From an uncultured Planctomycetales bacterium (GTDB lineage Bacteria > Planctomycetota > Planctomycetia > Isosphaerales > Isosphaeraceae), in the NCBI GenBank assembly GCA_903926465.1, contig CAIYJE010000178.1, forward strand, positions 60,961 through 124,960: a stretch of 64,000 bases of DNA, in the 5' to 3' direction. The number at the start of each line of letters is the position of its first letter. The stretch's first letter is position 1. Of the stretch, positions 16,904 to 26,581 are shown piece by piece. A program made the position numbers and the translations under genes. The notes beneath the pieces were generated by a model. That model made no database searches, was not told the DNA's origin, and saw nothing but the letters and a program-made list of their open reading frames with translations.

Positions 16904-18124
16904 GTGTTTCGTTCCGCCGCTGAACAGTGGGCCATTCTGAGTCGGGGTATCGAGGCCGTTGAACCGGAATCCGAGTTTCGCAAAAAACTTGAGAAGAGCG
17001 TGGCCACTGGGGCCCCCTTGCGCGTGAAGTACGGGATTGACCCCACCGGGATCGACGTTCACCTGGGGCACACCGTTCCCCTGCGGAAACTCCGCCAGTT
17101 TCAGGACCTTGGCCACACCGCCCAGATTGTGATTGGCAACTATACGGCCATGGTGGGCGACCCATCCGGCCGCGACGAGACCCGCGCCCGGCTGACCCGC
17201 GAGCAGGTTGAGGTGAACGCCATCGACTACCTGGCCCAGGTGGGCAAGATCATCGACCTGAACCGCGCCGAGGTGTTTCGGAATGGCGACTGGTTCGGCC
17301 AATGGTCGTTCCTGGATGTGCTCGACCTGATGCGCAAGATGACCATTGGCCAGATGACGGCCCGTGAAGATTTTGCCAAACGAATCAAGGCCGAGAAGCC
17401 GGTTTACCTCCACGAGTGCCTTTACCCGCTGATGCAGGGCTGGGACTCTGTGGAAATGAAGTCCGACGTGGAACTGGGAGGCACGGAACAGCTTTTCAGC
17501 CTGCTGGTGGCGCGTGACCTGCAAAAATCTCAGGGGGTGGAACCGCAGGTGGCCATGACCTTGCCGATTCTGGTGGGGACCGATGGCACCCGCCGGATGG
17601 GCAAGAGTCTGGGGAACTATATTGGTGTGGCGGAAGCGCCAGACACCCAGTTTGGCAAGATCATGAGTGTGCCGGATGAGCCTATGCGGCAGTACCTCAC
17701 CCTGCTCACAGACTTGCCACTGGTTGAAATTGAGGCTCTGCTGGCACCCGGGGTTAACCCTCGAGACTCCAAGGAGGTGCTGGGCAAGGCCATTGTGACC
17801 CAGTACCACGGGCGTGAGGCCGCAGAGGCCGCCGCCGAAGCCTTCCGACGCAGGGCCAAGGGAGAAGACCCCGAGGAAATTCCGGTCATCTCCCTCGACG
17901 GCAGCCTGCTAGACGCTAGCGGCGGCATGCTGGGCCCCGTGCTTATTGTGAAGCTTGGATTCGAAACCAGCACCTCGAACGCCCGCCGGGTGATCGAGCA
18001 GGGGGGATTCACCATTGGCCCAGACCGACAGGTGATTACTGACCCCAAGGCCCTGGTCCCCGTGTCTGAGGGCCTGATTGTACGGGTTGGCAAACGCAAG
18101 ATTGGCCGAATCACGCTGAGCTAA
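16904..18124 (+). CDS. tyrS: Tyrosyl-tRNA synthetase
   Basis: 406 residues of class I tyrosyl-tRNA synthetase. The HIGH-like motif is D-V-H-L-G-H in the run VKYGIDPTGIDVHLGH, the KMSKS-like motif is R-M-G-K-S (DGTRRMGKSLGN), and a C-terminal S4 RNA-binding domain is present (STSNARRVIEQGGFTI). The GTG at 16904 is chosen because GAGGGAGG (16891-16898) lies 5 bases upstream; GTG codons at 16862 and 16889 are alternatives. It charges tRNA-Tyr in the cytoplasm. It is a single gene, divergent from the CPBP protease operon. Length is normal. Confidence 0.95.
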   Translation: MFRSAAEQWAILSRGIEAVEPESEFRKKLEKSVATGAPLRVKYGIDPTGIDVHLGHTVPLRKLRQFQDLGHTAQIVIGNYTAMVGDPSGRDETRARLTREQVEVNAIDYLAQVGKIIDLNRAEVFRNGDWFGQWSFLDVLDLMRKMTIGQMTAREDFAKRIKAEKPVYLHECLYPLMQGWDSVEMKSDVELGGTEQLFSLLVARDLQKSQGVEPQVAMTLPILVGTDGTRRMGKSLGNYIGVAEAPDTQFGKIMSVPDEPMRQYLTLLTDLPLVEIEALLAPGVNPRDSKEVLGKAIVTQYHGREAAEAAAEAFRRRAKGEDPEEIPVISLDGSLLDASGGMLGPVLIVKLGFETSTSNARRVIEQGGFTIGPDRQVITDPKALVPVSEGLIVRVGKRKIGRITLS

Positions 18125-18140
18125 AAAGCCGTTTCAAAAC

Positions 18141-18176
18141 CGGGACTGGCACCAAGTCCGCAAGGTGCCTGTCTCA
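18141..18176. repeat. REP-like palindrome, copy 2
   Basis: GGGACTGGCACC (18142-18153) faces GGTGCCTGTCTC (18164-18175): ten Watson-Crick pairs, one G-U and one mismatch, with a 10-nt loop. It lies just downstream of tyrS and shares the GGGACWGGCACC core with the other copies. Confidence 0.55.
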
Positions 18177-18337
18177 GGTCTTGAAATCGACTCTAACAGG
18201 ACAGAAACCGGGTTCCCCAAAAATCAGGACCGGCTCTGGATCTGTATATCGCCCCTCTTTGGTTCTCAATGGGCTCCTGGAATAACCTCTGACGTTCGTA
18301 ACCACCTCCCTTCCGGACCCGAAAGGCAACCCCCATC

Positions 18338-19411
18338 ATGGCCAGGCATGGCTTTGGAATTGTTGGTTGTGGAATGATTGCCGAGTACCACGCCCGGGCC
18401 ATTGCCGAGCTGCCCGACGCCCGGCTGGTGGCGGTGCTGGATACCTCGGCCGGCCAGGATAAGGGGCAACGGATCGCCGGGCTGGCCACCGGCCCGTGCG
18501 CCATTGAACACGAGCTTGCAAGCTTGCTGGCGAACCCCGAAATAGACATTGTTTGCATTTGCACCCCCAGTGGTGCCCATTTAGACCCGGCTGTGGCCGC
18601 CGCGCGGGCCGGCAAGCATGTGGTGGTGGAGAAACCGCTGGAAATCACCGTACCCCGGTGCGATGCCATCATTTCCGCCTGTGAGCAACACCAGGTTCGC
18701 CTTTGCGCCATCTTTCCTTCTCGGTTCAGCCCAGCCAACCAGCAGCTCAAGCAAGCGGTTGTCACCGGGCGGTTCGGTCGGCTTACCCTGGGAGACACCC
18801 ACATCAAATGGTGGCGAACCCAGGAGTATTACGATTCCGGCGGCTGGCGCGGCACCTGGGCCCTGGATGGCGGCGGTGCGCTCATGAACCAGGCCATTCA
18901 TAATGTGGACCTGATCTCCTGGCTCATGGGAGAGGTGGTTGAGGTCTCCGCGTTCACAGATACCCTGGCCCATGAACGGATTGAGGTTGAAGACACGGCC
19001 GTGGCGGTGCTCCGGTTTGCCAGCGGTGCGCTGGGGGTGATTGAAGCGGCCACTTCCGCCTACCCAGGGCTGCTCAAACGGATTGAGATTCACGGCAACC
19101 GCGGGTCGGCCCGGGTTGAGCAAGATGAGATCACCCTCTGGGAGTTCCAGACCAAACTTCCTGGCGATGAAGACATCAGCGCCGCATTGGAAACCCGGAA
19201 ACCCGGAAACTCAGGGGCCAGCGACCCGCGCGGCATTGGCCACGAAGGTCACCGCCAGCAACTGGCCGATTTCCTGGCCGCCATTGATACCGGCAAACCA
19301 GCGGCCGTAGACGGACGCGAAGGCCGCAAGTCGGTTGAAATCATTCGAGCCATCTACCGCTCAGCAGCTACCGGCCGGGCCGTTCCTCTACCGTTCGATG
19401 ATCGGAGTTGA
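18338..19411 (+). CDS. Gfo/Idh/MocA-family NAD(P)-dependent oxidoreductase
   Basis: 357 residues. The N-terminal Rossmann fold shows GFGIVGCGMIAEYHARAI and the conserved VVVEKPLEI, whose Lys is the usual catalytic or cofactor-site residue. The C-terminal alpha/beta domain contains GGGALMNQAIHNVDLISWLMG, with the family His (MxQ.xHxxD). These enzymes oxidise or reduce sugars, inositols and related polyols. Substrate not predictable. The start ATG follows a purine-rich leader. Planctomycetes carry many paralogues of this family. Confidence 0.93.
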   Translation: MARHGFGIVGCGMIAEYHARAIAELPDARLVAVLDTSAGQDKGQRIAGLATGPCAIEHELASLLANPEIDIVCICTPSGAHLDPAVAAARAGKHVVVEKPLEITVPRCDAIISACEQHQVRLCAIFPSRFSPANQQLKQAVVTGRFGRLTLGDTHIKWWRTQEYYDSGGWRGTWALDGGGALMNQAIHNVDLISWLMGEVVEVSAFTDTLAHERIEVEDTAVAVLRFASGALGVIEAATSAYPGLLKRIEIHGNRGSARVEQDEITLWEFQTKLPGDEDISAALETRKPGNSGASDPRGIGHEGHRQQLADFLAAIDTGKPAAVDGREGRKSVEIIRAIYRSAATGRAVPLPFDDRS

Positions 19412-19702
19412 TTTGCTAGTGGGGGGGGGGGGGAATATCTCCAGCCCCAGAATCTTCCGGGACGATTGCCAGAGGGGGGGCGAGATTTCCCCTTCAAGTA
19501 ATCAGATCTTTGACGTGCCTGAGTCCCTGGATTGGCACATTGATGAGCTCTGGTCGAGTTCACTGCGCATGACCTGTCTTTTGTTCTACCCTATAACTTT
19601 AAGCTTCACCCATCGACTTGATTCTTCTGCGAGCTTTTCCGTTCGTAAATCGGAGATGCCAGGCGCACTTTTGGCGGACACAGTTTAGGCCGCAGTCAAC
19701 GG
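19412..19702. other. Gene-free stretch with a G13 homopolymer
   Basis: Immediately after the oxidoreductase stop a run of 13 G occurs (19421-19433), with a second run of 7 G about 40 bases on. It marks the left edge of a gene-poor, AT-richer island. No gene could be supported. Confidence 0.4.
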
Positions 19703-20104
19703 CTACCACCAAACGTTACAGACTGAAGCCATTGCGTAGGCAACTGACGAAACGGCGAACCAGATCTGCCCGATAACAATGAAACCAAGAATGACATGGC
19801 ATTTTCGAATCGCAACTACCACAATAATTAGAGAGAAAACGTATATCCCAAAAAGCATTCTAACAATCCACTGAGGCCACTGCGGTGCGTTAGCGGTATC
19901 GCCAATGTACGCACAACTGTCGGCATACAAAAGCATTATCAGCATAAATACAAGTGGTGACATCAAGAGAATAGACTGTAGACCAGTAGGGCGATGGCAA
20001 TATGGGTCACGGTGCCAAGCGAGCGTCAGTATGCAAACGCTGAACAACACAATATGAGGCATGTACATAGTACCAATCGACATGATCTCTAGTATTTGGG
20101 CCAC
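19703..20104 (-). CDS. Small multi-pass membrane protein, unknown
   Basis: 133 residues with four hydrophobic segments (about 14-30, 44-62, 80-100, 105-125) separated by short polar loops. Start is GTG at 20104; ATG codons at 20083 and 20068 are alternatives. Base composition is clearly lower in GC than its neighbours, and codon use includes AT-rich codons such as ATA, which suggests recent acquisition. It has no recognisable family. Probably located in the cytoplasmic membrane. Confidence 0.5.
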   Translation of the reverse strand: MAQILEIMSIGTMYMPHIVLFSVCILTLAWHRDPYCHRPTGLQSILLMSPLVFMLIMLLYADSCAYIGDTANAPQWPQWIVRMLFGIYVFSLIIVVVAIRKCHVILGFIVIGQIWFAVSSVAYAMASVCNVWW

Positions 20105-20275
20105 AACCTTTTTGCCTATCTTGCATCTGTTAAGAGTCTAGCACTTGACACCAGTGACGACACCACCCTCAGCGCATTGATCAGCGCCACCTCCCGTCCG
20201 CCGGGAGGATGAGTCATGGGGGCCTGCAAAGCTCTTCCTCACTCGCCGCACTCCGTAAACACAAGGGTTTTGTCA

Positions 20276-20872
20276 TCAGAGTTCAGCGAAATAGAGTTTA
20301 TCGCCGTTTTGAACCCATCGCCAGATTTTGGTAAGCAACTCGTTGGTCCCGATGTCGGATGGTGTCAGCCTGCGGAGGTGATCTCTCAAAATCAAGTTCC
20401 TTCGCTCAAAATCTTCGACGTCCATGTCAATCGACTGCTCGTAGTGCGGCCAAGCCTCACGCGGGATGCCCAACGTGGCGCTGTGGTCCCTCATCTCCCT
20501 CCAACTCGACAGGCAAACGCTGTCAGTGTCACCACCACGACGTAGGAATTCATAGTGAAGCCTGCCGTCACCCCCTTCGTAGGGCTCTCCTTTGTAAAAC
20601 TCCCTGGCGTGTGCAAGCATTCCTGCCACGTGAACGACTTCCTTCCTCTGTTGGGTGAGATTGGGATCATCTTGGATTCGAGGTCCTACGGGCCGGACAA
20701 ATCTCGAATCGCCTTCTTGCCCTCTTCCAGGATCTCCATCGTCGTGACGAAAACCGCGTCTTGCGCTAGCGGCCGGTAGCCACGATCGGCTGAAAATCAC
20801 CAGCCTGGGGCTCTTGCCGTTGGGGGTTACTTTAGCCGACCTCAAGCGAGACCATTCCTCTCGCCTACGCAA
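20276..20872 (-). pseudogene. Possible degenerate or frameshifted gene, unknown
   Basis: The last 130 codons look genuinely coding, with mixed polar and hydrophobic residues and WREMRDHSA, EDFERRNLILRDHLRRL and ELLTKIWRWVQNGD. The first part of this frame looks poor, while another frame over the same bases (about 20690-20800) reads FVTTMEILEEGKKAIRDLSGP before a stop. That suggests a frameshift joining two pieces of one older gene. There is no ATG with a ribosome-binding site. Function unknown. Confidence 0.3.
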
Positions 20873-21346
20873 CCCGCTAATGGCCGGAGTGTTCTACAGT
20901 TGAAGTCTCATCGAGCAGTGGTGCCGTGGTGGTCCGATTTCGGCCGAGTGGATACCACCCTCCGCGACGTGTGGGGCATGATCTTAGCGATCGGCCGCGT
21001 CGTAAGCGTATATCGCCAGCCCCTCGGTGCTTGTGCCTACAGCAGCGAGTGAATACTCAACCGGGACAGTGACTCTAAGAAACCACAAGAGGGTCTCAAG
21101 GATGAACGTGATATCTCTGTTGAGAATGAATATGACGGATTGCCCAGACTTTTATCATCGGCAGCCAACCTATGAAACCCAATTGAACAGCAGACACATA
21201 TAAAGTCAACCCAGTCCCTCCAAAAAATCTATCGAACTTCTTGCATCAAGCAAGGATCGGTGATTTACTAAAATGAACCAGCATAAACAGAGTCGCTGCG
21301 CCAGCCTCCGGTCACGCCCGGAAGGTACTTCAGAGGGGTCTTTACC
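20873..21346. other. Gene-free right half of the AT-richer island
   Basis: About 470 bases with stops in every frame. Composition is AT-rich towards 21060-21280. I see no terminator with a T-run, no transposase fragment and no tRNA. It ends at the promoter region of the DUF1559 gene. Confidence 0.35.
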
Positions 21347-22366
21347 ATGCGCCAGCTCGACCAGATCAGACGTGGGTTATCACTGGTCGAGGTCGTTGTG
21401 GTGATCGGTCTGATCTGCCTGTGTACGACCCTGTTTATTCCGGTGGTCTCAGGGGTCCGAGAATCAGCCCGGCGCGAGCTTTGTACCGCACGTCTCAAAC
21501 AACTAGGACAGGCGGTTTCCGCCTTTGCATCTGACCGCGGCGGATTCCCCGGTTGCTATACCTACGTGCGAGACGCCACCGGACTTGCATTTGTGGGATC
21601 GACCTCCACTCATGCAGGCTTGCTCCCGCACCTCGATTTGCTGCCACTTTACACGTCGTTGAATTTCTCGGTCATGCAGTCTTGTACGGTTGACCCAGCC
21701 AACCAAACAGCCTCGCTGGCGGTAGTTCAGGTTTTCCTTTGCCCTTCAGATACCCTGGTTTGCGGAGCAGGGCAGGGAAGCGTGAACTATCGTGTGAATC
21801 TGGGGCGGGGTGGGGCCAGGCGTTTCTCCCCGCATGATCCCCGGGGAAACCTGGTGCCCGAGATTCTCTCGGATCATGACGGCGCATTTGCCGCCAGCCC
21901 CACCACGTCTGCCACAGAGTATCGCGACGGAACCTCCCAGACCCTCGCCTTCTCAGAGAAACTCGTGGGGTCGGGGGATGGTATCTATCATCCTTGGCGA
22001 GACTGGGTAGACGTTTCTCCTGCGTTCGCAATTACCCCTGCGGAATGGGTTCAAACGTGCAGCCAGGCCAACCTCAGAACCTCTGGAAAACCGGATGGCG
22101 GTAGCCTTTGGCTTGATCCGGCCACCTGCCAGTCAGGCTTTCTGGTCTCAGCCCGCCCTAATACGGATATTCTCGATTGCGGCCAGGCTGGTACCAGGCC
22201 GGCTGGTGTTTTTGCCGCGCGCAGTATGCACCCGGAAGGGGTCAACGGTGTCCTGCTCGATGGCTCGGTCCGGTTTTTCAAGAACTCCATCAAGCCGGCC
22301 GTCTGGAGCGCACTCGGCACACGGGCCGGCGCAGAGTTGATCTCAGCCGCCGATTATGGCTTATGA
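21347..22366 (+). CDS. DUF1559 pseudopilin-like protein
   Basis: 339 residues. The N-terminus is a type IV pilin-like signal, RRG-LSLVEVVVVIGL, with prepilin peptidase cleavage expected after G10 and the conserved Glu at position 5 of the mature protein. The DUF1559 body shows ARLKQLGQAVSAF, FLCPSDT and the C-terminal hallmark MHPEGVNGVLLDGSVRFFKNSI. Planctomycetes encode dozens of such proteins; the role in the cell envelope is unproven. The mature start is LSLVE rather than the more usual FTLIE. A membrane-anchored protein follows 59 bases on. Confidence 0.92.
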   Translation: MRQLDQIRRGLSLVEVVVVIGLICLCTTLFIPVVSGVRESARRELCTARLKQLGQAVSAFASDRGGFPGCYTYVRDATGLAFVGSTSTHAGLLPHLDLLPLYTSLNFSVMQSCTVDPANQTASLAVVQVFLCPSDTLVCGAGQGSVNYRVNLGRGGARRFSPHDPRGNLVPEILSDHDGAFAASPTTSATEYRDGTSQTLAFSEKLVGSGDGIYHPWRDWVDVSPAFAITPAEWVQTCSQANLRTSGKPDGGSLWLDPATCQSGFLVSARPNTDILDCGQAGTRPAGVFAARSMHPEGVNGVLLDGSVRFFKNSIKPAVWSALGTRAGAELISAADYGL

Positions 22367-22425
22367 TTGGTGCTGGTTCATCATCCACCGCATCCCTCCA
22401 GCCAAACCGGGTGTAGCCTGATCTT

Positions 22426-23433
22426 ATGATATTTTTGTTGATCGTGATCGGTGGGCTTCAGGCCCAGGCCCAGAGCCCGGTCCAGCAACTTGACCTGCTT
22501 ATGCAGTCTTGGCGGACGCTTGAGCTTGAAACTCGAATCGACCAGGAAAATCAACTGTCTCCCCTGGGCGGAGAGGCAAACCCAGGCTTGAAGCAGCGGC
22601 TCAAGTACGTTGAGTCTGGACCAGATCGGCGATTCTATGAAGAGACCATGGAATTTGAACCCGGTCCCCGGATTGTGAACCGCTATTTTCAGCAGGGCCA
22701 GGCTTACGCTCGATCGGCGCAGCAGGTTTCAAGCGAAAAGTCGGTGGAACAGGCCACACGCGTACCCGGCTTCGTTTTCGAATCGACCTCCGGCCGGCGT
22801 GCGTGCCCATTGCCTCTGGCCGCATGGTATGCCGGCTTGCAACGGTTGCCAGAGGTTCTGAAGCAATCCGTGCCAGTCCGCCAGGTGACTCTTCTGGACC
22901 AACCGTGCGACGTTTATGAAGTGGAGCGGCCAACCTCGTCCATCCATCTGGCGAGCTACGCGCTGAACGTTAACACGGGCGTGCCACTTGAGGTACGAGA
23001 GTACGCCAGCCCGGCGGATGTGGCACGAGATCAGCCCGTCTTTGTCTGGAAAGCGTTTGATACCGGCCAAAACAATCCACTTCACCTGCCAACTAACTCG
23101 GAATTGACACAATTTGGTGGCCAAGATGGTAGCCAGGCCATCGTCAGGCAGCAAATCCATCTCGAAAACGTTGTGCTTGAGCCAGAAATTCTCGATTCGC
23201 TATTCCGGCCAGCCCAGATCCCGGAACCCACCCCGGGGGTTGATCCCAGCCCAAGCCGCAAAGCCATGCCGACTTCGGAAAAGAATGGCAACGCCGCATT
23301 CCCAGGTTCAAAATTAGAAACACTAGACCCGGTGGCGGGTCAAAAAAGTCCGCTTCCAGGCATTCTGCTCCTGATCGGAACCGGCTTGCTGATGGTGGCC
23401 GGCGGGCTGGCCTGGAAGCGTTCACTGGGCTGA
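22426..23433 (+). CDS. Exported protein with C-terminal membrane anchor, unknown
   Basis: 335 residues. A short signal-like segment (MIFLLIVIGGLQAQAQ) opens the protein, and a single C-terminal membrane span (ILLLIGTGLLMVAGGLAW) followed by KRSLG closes it, so the body is probably periplasmic and anchored. The body resembles lipoprotein-carrier-like beta proteins of planctomycetes (DUF1571-type), with LLDQPCDVYEVERP and VPLEVREYASPADV, but I cannot assign it firmly. It probably shares a transcript with the DUF1559 gene upstream. Confidence 0.6.
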   Translation: MIFLLIVIGGLQAQAQSPVQQLDLLMQSWRTLELETRIDQENQLSPLGGEANPGLKQRLKYVESGPDRRFYEETMEFEPGPRIVNRYFQQGQAYARSAQQVSSEKSVEQATRVPGFVFESTSGRRACPLPLAAWYAGLQRLPEVLKQSVPVRQVTLLDQPCDVYEVERPTSSIHLASYALNVNTGVPLEVREYASPADVARDQPVFVWKAFDTGQNNPLHLPTNSELTQFGGQDGSQAIVRQQIHLENVVLEPEILDSLFRPAQIPEPTPGVDPSPSRKAMPTSEKNGNAAFPGSKLETLDPVAGQKSPLPGILLLIGTGLLMVAGGLAWKRSLG

Positions 23434-23533
23434 TCGTTGGCTGCCGGTTCACGAACCGCCTTGAGCGTCCTGCAAAATTGGGCTATTCTTCGCCGCCCCG
23501 GACTTTCCGGGGCGAGGTCGAAGGAGCGGCCCC

Positions 23534-24544
23534 ATGAAAAGACCCCGTAACCGTTTTCTTGATTACCTGGTGTACCTGGTTGTGCGGCTGGTGGTTTTTA
23601 CCTGCCAGATGCTGCCAATCCGGGTCTGCTACGCCCTTGCCGATGGCCTCGCCGCCCTCGTGTATCGGGTGGATAAGCGACACCGCCAAGTCGCCCTTGA
23701 GAATCTCCAGCACGCCTACGGCGCTTCCTGGACCGAGACCGAGCGAGATCAAGCCGTGCGCGGGGTATACCGACACTTCTGCCGCATGGTCATGGAAATG
23801 CTCCATATCCCCAAAACCCTCCACCTGGAAACCTGGCGGGAACGGGTTGTGCTTAAAGGCCATGTGCCGGTACTCGATCGCTTCTTGGACGGTGGTCCAA
23901 TCATCCTGATCACCGGCCATTTCGGGAACTGGGAGATGGCCGGTTACCTGTTCGGCCTTTACGGATTTACGTCCAGCACCGTCTACCGGCCGCTCGATAA
24001 CCCCTACCTGGACCAGTTCATCAAAGACTTCCGGGGCGCGACCGGCCAGAAGCTCATCCCCAAGAAGGGGGGCTCTGAGCAGATGGTTGAAGTGCTTGAA
24101 AGCGGTGGCATCCTCTCCGCGCTGGCAGACCAGGATGCCGGCCCCAAAGGGCTGTTCGTAGACTACTTCGGCCGGCCCGCCTCCACATTCAAAGCGCTCG
24201 CCCTTATGGCCATCCAGTACCAGGCCCCCATTGTGGTGGGCGGAGCACGCAGGATTGGGCCAGGGTTTCGGTACGAGGTGGTGTGCGAAGACCTGATTGA
24301 ACCGGCCGAGTGGGCCAACCAACCCGACGAAATTCGCTGGATCACCCAGCGCTATACCCACGCCCTGGAAAAAATGGTTCGAAGCTCACCCGAGCAATAC
24401 CTCTGGCTGCACCGCCGCTGGAAGCACCAACCCCAACCGCGTGGCAAGGCGGCAAAACTCCGCGCAAGTCTGGGCGAACCCAGCTCCGGCCCCAGCGCAC
24501 CTACACAGGCCACTCGGACTGGCGATCCGGTTCCGAACCCATGA
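23534..24544 (+). CDS. LpxL/HtrB-family lysophospholipid (lipid A) acyltransferase
   Basis: 336 residues. An N-terminal membrane helix (LVYLVVRLVVFTCQMLP) precedes the acyltransferase domain, with ILITGHFGNWEMAGY as the HxxxxE/D catalytic motif, VYRPLDNPYLDQFI, and LADQDAGPKGLFVDYFG, typical of late acyltransferases. It transfers acyl chains to a lipid A precursor or similar lipid at the inner membrane, supporting a Gram-negative outer membrane. It overlaps the glycosyltransferase gene by ATGA (24541-24544), so both likely act on one envelope lipid. Confidence 0.9.
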   Translation: MKRPRNRFLDYLVYLVVRLVVFTCQMLPIRVCYALADGLAALVYRVDKRHRQVALENLQHAYGASWTETERDQAVRGVYRHFCRMVMEMLHIPKTLHLETWRERVVLKGHVPVLDRFLDGGPIILITGHFGNWEMAGYLFGLYGFTSSTVYRPLDNPYLDQFIKDFRGATGQKLIPKKGGSEQMVEVLESGGILSALADQDAGPKGLFVDYFGRPASTFKALALMAIQYQAPIVVGGARRIGPGFRYEVVCEDLIEPAEWANQPDEIRWITQRYTHALEKMVRSSPEQYLWLHRRWKHQPQPRGKAAKLRASLGEPSSGPSAPTQATRTGDPVPNP

Positions 24545-26355
24545 CCGAGAACACCCGATCTCAACCTGTCATGGACCACAAAGATCCAAGTCCCAGGCTT
24601 CACGTGCTGCCTCCCGAGCCAGATTCCGCAGCAGCAGGCTGGAAAGACGCCTGGCTCTGGTTGCTGTTCGTACTGGCCTGCACGCTGTATCTGGCCAGGC
24701 TTTCCACCGCTCCACTGCGTGGAGAAGAAACCCGCTGGGCACGGATTGCCATTGAGATGCAGGAGCAGGGCGACTGGATTGTGCCACGCCAGCAAGGGGA
24801 ACCATTTCTCAGCCGGCCGCCGCTTGGATCCTGGCTTATTGGCCTGAGCAGCAAGGCGCTTGGCACTTGCTCTAGCCTGGCCATCCGACTGCCTACCGCC
24901 TGCGCATCGATCGGTATCATACTACTTGTCTACCTGTACGCACGCCGCGCGCTCTCCACCTCGGGTGCGCTGGCGGCAGCCTTGGCGTACGCCACCTTTG
25001 GCCTCTCACTGATCAGCGGCCGATTCGCAGAGACCGATACCCTGTTCACGGCCCTGGTCTCTGGCTCGCTGATTGCCTGGCACTGGTGCTATACGCAACA
25101 TGCCAATCCTGCCCGCACCTGGGCCATCGGGTACACGCTGGCCGCGCTCGGAACCCTGGCCAAGGGGCCGCAGGCACCCACATACTTCATGGCCGTGACC
25201 TGCATTTACCTCTTAACACGCCGCGACTGGAAAACTCTGTTCCACCGGGGCCACCTGCTGGGGGTGGCAATCTACGTGGCAATCCTCGCCTGCTGGCTGG
25301 TTCCTTTCGGCATGCAACTGGGCACACGGGGCGTTCGGTCGGTCTTCATCTCCGACGTTGGCATGCGCTATCAGAGGTTTTCCTGGGATCTGTATTTGAA
25401 ACACCTTTTGATGTATCCCATTGAAGTGTTCGGCTGCCTGTTGCCCTGGTCGCCACTGTTGCTGGTGTACGTGCAACCTGCGCTCTGGAGAACTCTGAAA
25501 CCGTTGAAGCTCTATTTCGGCTTCTGGGTGGTCTGCATTCTGATCACGTTTCCGACCTGCTGGCTAGTTCCCAATGCTCGCGGGCGTTATTACCAGCCTT
25601 TGTTCCCAATTCTGGCACTGCTGATTGGCGTGGTGGTAGACCGTGCCCTGCAAACCAAACTCTTTGTATTGCCCGCCAGGCTGGCCTGGAACTGGATGCT
25701 CTATGGAATCTCCGGCGTTCTGGGGTTTGGAATTCTGGTTCTGGTTGCGGCCAGGCTGCTGCCAGTCTCGTGGCTAATGCCACTGGCCCAAACCGTCCCC
25801 ATGACCTTGATCTTCTCTGGGTTAGCCATTGGCTGCATGGTGATCTTGCTGAAAGCCGCCCGCTCCTCATTCCCAAATCTGGAACGGCTTGCGCTTTTTG
25901 CGTTGGCGGCCACCACCGGTGCCAGCATTATCGGCCCGGTGCTCAGTGGAGAACTTCGGGGCGCAACCACTGGTGAGCAGGCGGTTGCCCGGCTTGAAGC
26001 CATGCTGCCCAGCAATGCCCGGCTTGTGAGCCTGGGACCGGTAAACCATCAGTTTGCCTACTATTATGGCAAGCCGATCGGCCTGCGCCCCTCGATCCGA
26101 GAGGGGACCCATCTGGAACCAGACGACCTGTATTTTTGCTTTGGTAGTGCAGATGCGCCGTACCGGCCTCAGGAACTTCCGTTTGCCTGGGAACCGGTGG
26201 CCATCATCTCATGCGAACGCGCCGAATGGGAGTTCCCCAGGCACATGGTGGTGATTGGCCGGCGGCTTGAGACCGCCTCAACGGGCGGCCCCCAACTTGC
26301 CCTCGATCAAATTGAAGACATTCGCCACGGCCGAACCCAGGGCCGCCTACGCTAA
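24541..26355 (+). CDS. ArnT/PMT-like membrane glycosyltransferase (GT83-type)
   Basis: 604 residues with about 11-12 membrane spans. The first periplasmic loop carries the acidic motif of the superfamily, RGEETRWARIAIEM, followed by GDWIVPRQQGEPFLSRPPLGSW; the third region shows RFAETDTLFT and TLAKGPQAP. ArnT relatives move a sugar from an undecaprenyl-phosphate carrier onto lipid A. The LpxL-like partner immediately upstream (ATGA overlap) supports lipid A or a related glycolipid as the acceptor. The ATG at 24541 replaces a longer open frame that shadows the upstream gene. Confidence 0.88.
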   Translation: MTENTRSQPVMDHKDPSPRLHVLPPEPDSAAAGWKDAWLWLLFVLACTLYLARLSTAPLRGEETRWARIAIEMQEQGDWIVPRQQGEPFLSRPPLGSWLIGLSSKALGTCSSLAIRLPTACASIGIILLVYLYARRALSTSGALAAALAYATFGLSLISGRFAETDTLFTALVSGSLIAWHWCYTQHANPARTWAIGYTLAALGTLAKGPQAPTYFMAVTCIYLLTRRDWKTLFHRGHLLGVAIYVAILACWLVPFGMQLGTRGVRSVFISDVGMRYQRFSWDLYLKHLLMYPIEVFGCLLPWSPLLLVYVQPALWRTLKPLKLYFGFWVVCILITFPTCWLVPNARGRYYQPLFPILALLIGVVVDRALQTKLFVLPARLAWNWMLYGISGVLGFGILVLVAARLLPVSWLMPLAQTVPMTLIFSGLAIGCMVILLKAARSSFPNLERLALFALAATTGASIIGPVLSGELRGATTGEQAVARLEAMLPSNARLVSLGPVNHQFAYYYGKPIGLRPSIREGTHLEPDDLYFCFGSADAPYRPQELPFAWEPVAIISCERAEWEFPRHMVVIGRRLETASTGGPQLALDQIEDIRHGRTQGRLR

Positions 26356-26490
26356 GAAATTGCGGCAGAAAGAAGCCCCGCGCCCGAGAGTGCTGGCCTC
26401 TCTTCCCTTTCCCACCGTTTGTTGCGTAATTGACCATTCTGAGGCTTGGGGCTTTCACCGCTTCTCCCGCGTGCGGAAGAAAGTTCCAAA

Positions 26491-26530
26491 CCTGGGACAG
26501 GCACCTCGCAAAGTCGGAGCCAGTCCCGGA
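26491..26530. repeat. REP-like palindrome, copy 3
   Basis: GGGACAGGCACC (26494-26505) faces GGAGCCAGTCCC (26517-26526 for its paired part): GGGAC and GGC pair with GCC and GTCCC around an A-A mismatch. It shares the 12 bases CAGGCACCTCGC exactly with copy 4 at 45.5 kb. It sits between convergent genes. Confidence 0.55.
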
Positions 26531-26581
26531 TTGGAAACGGTTGCCAAGGCAGACCGATCATGGCGAACGACGCTCTGGCCA

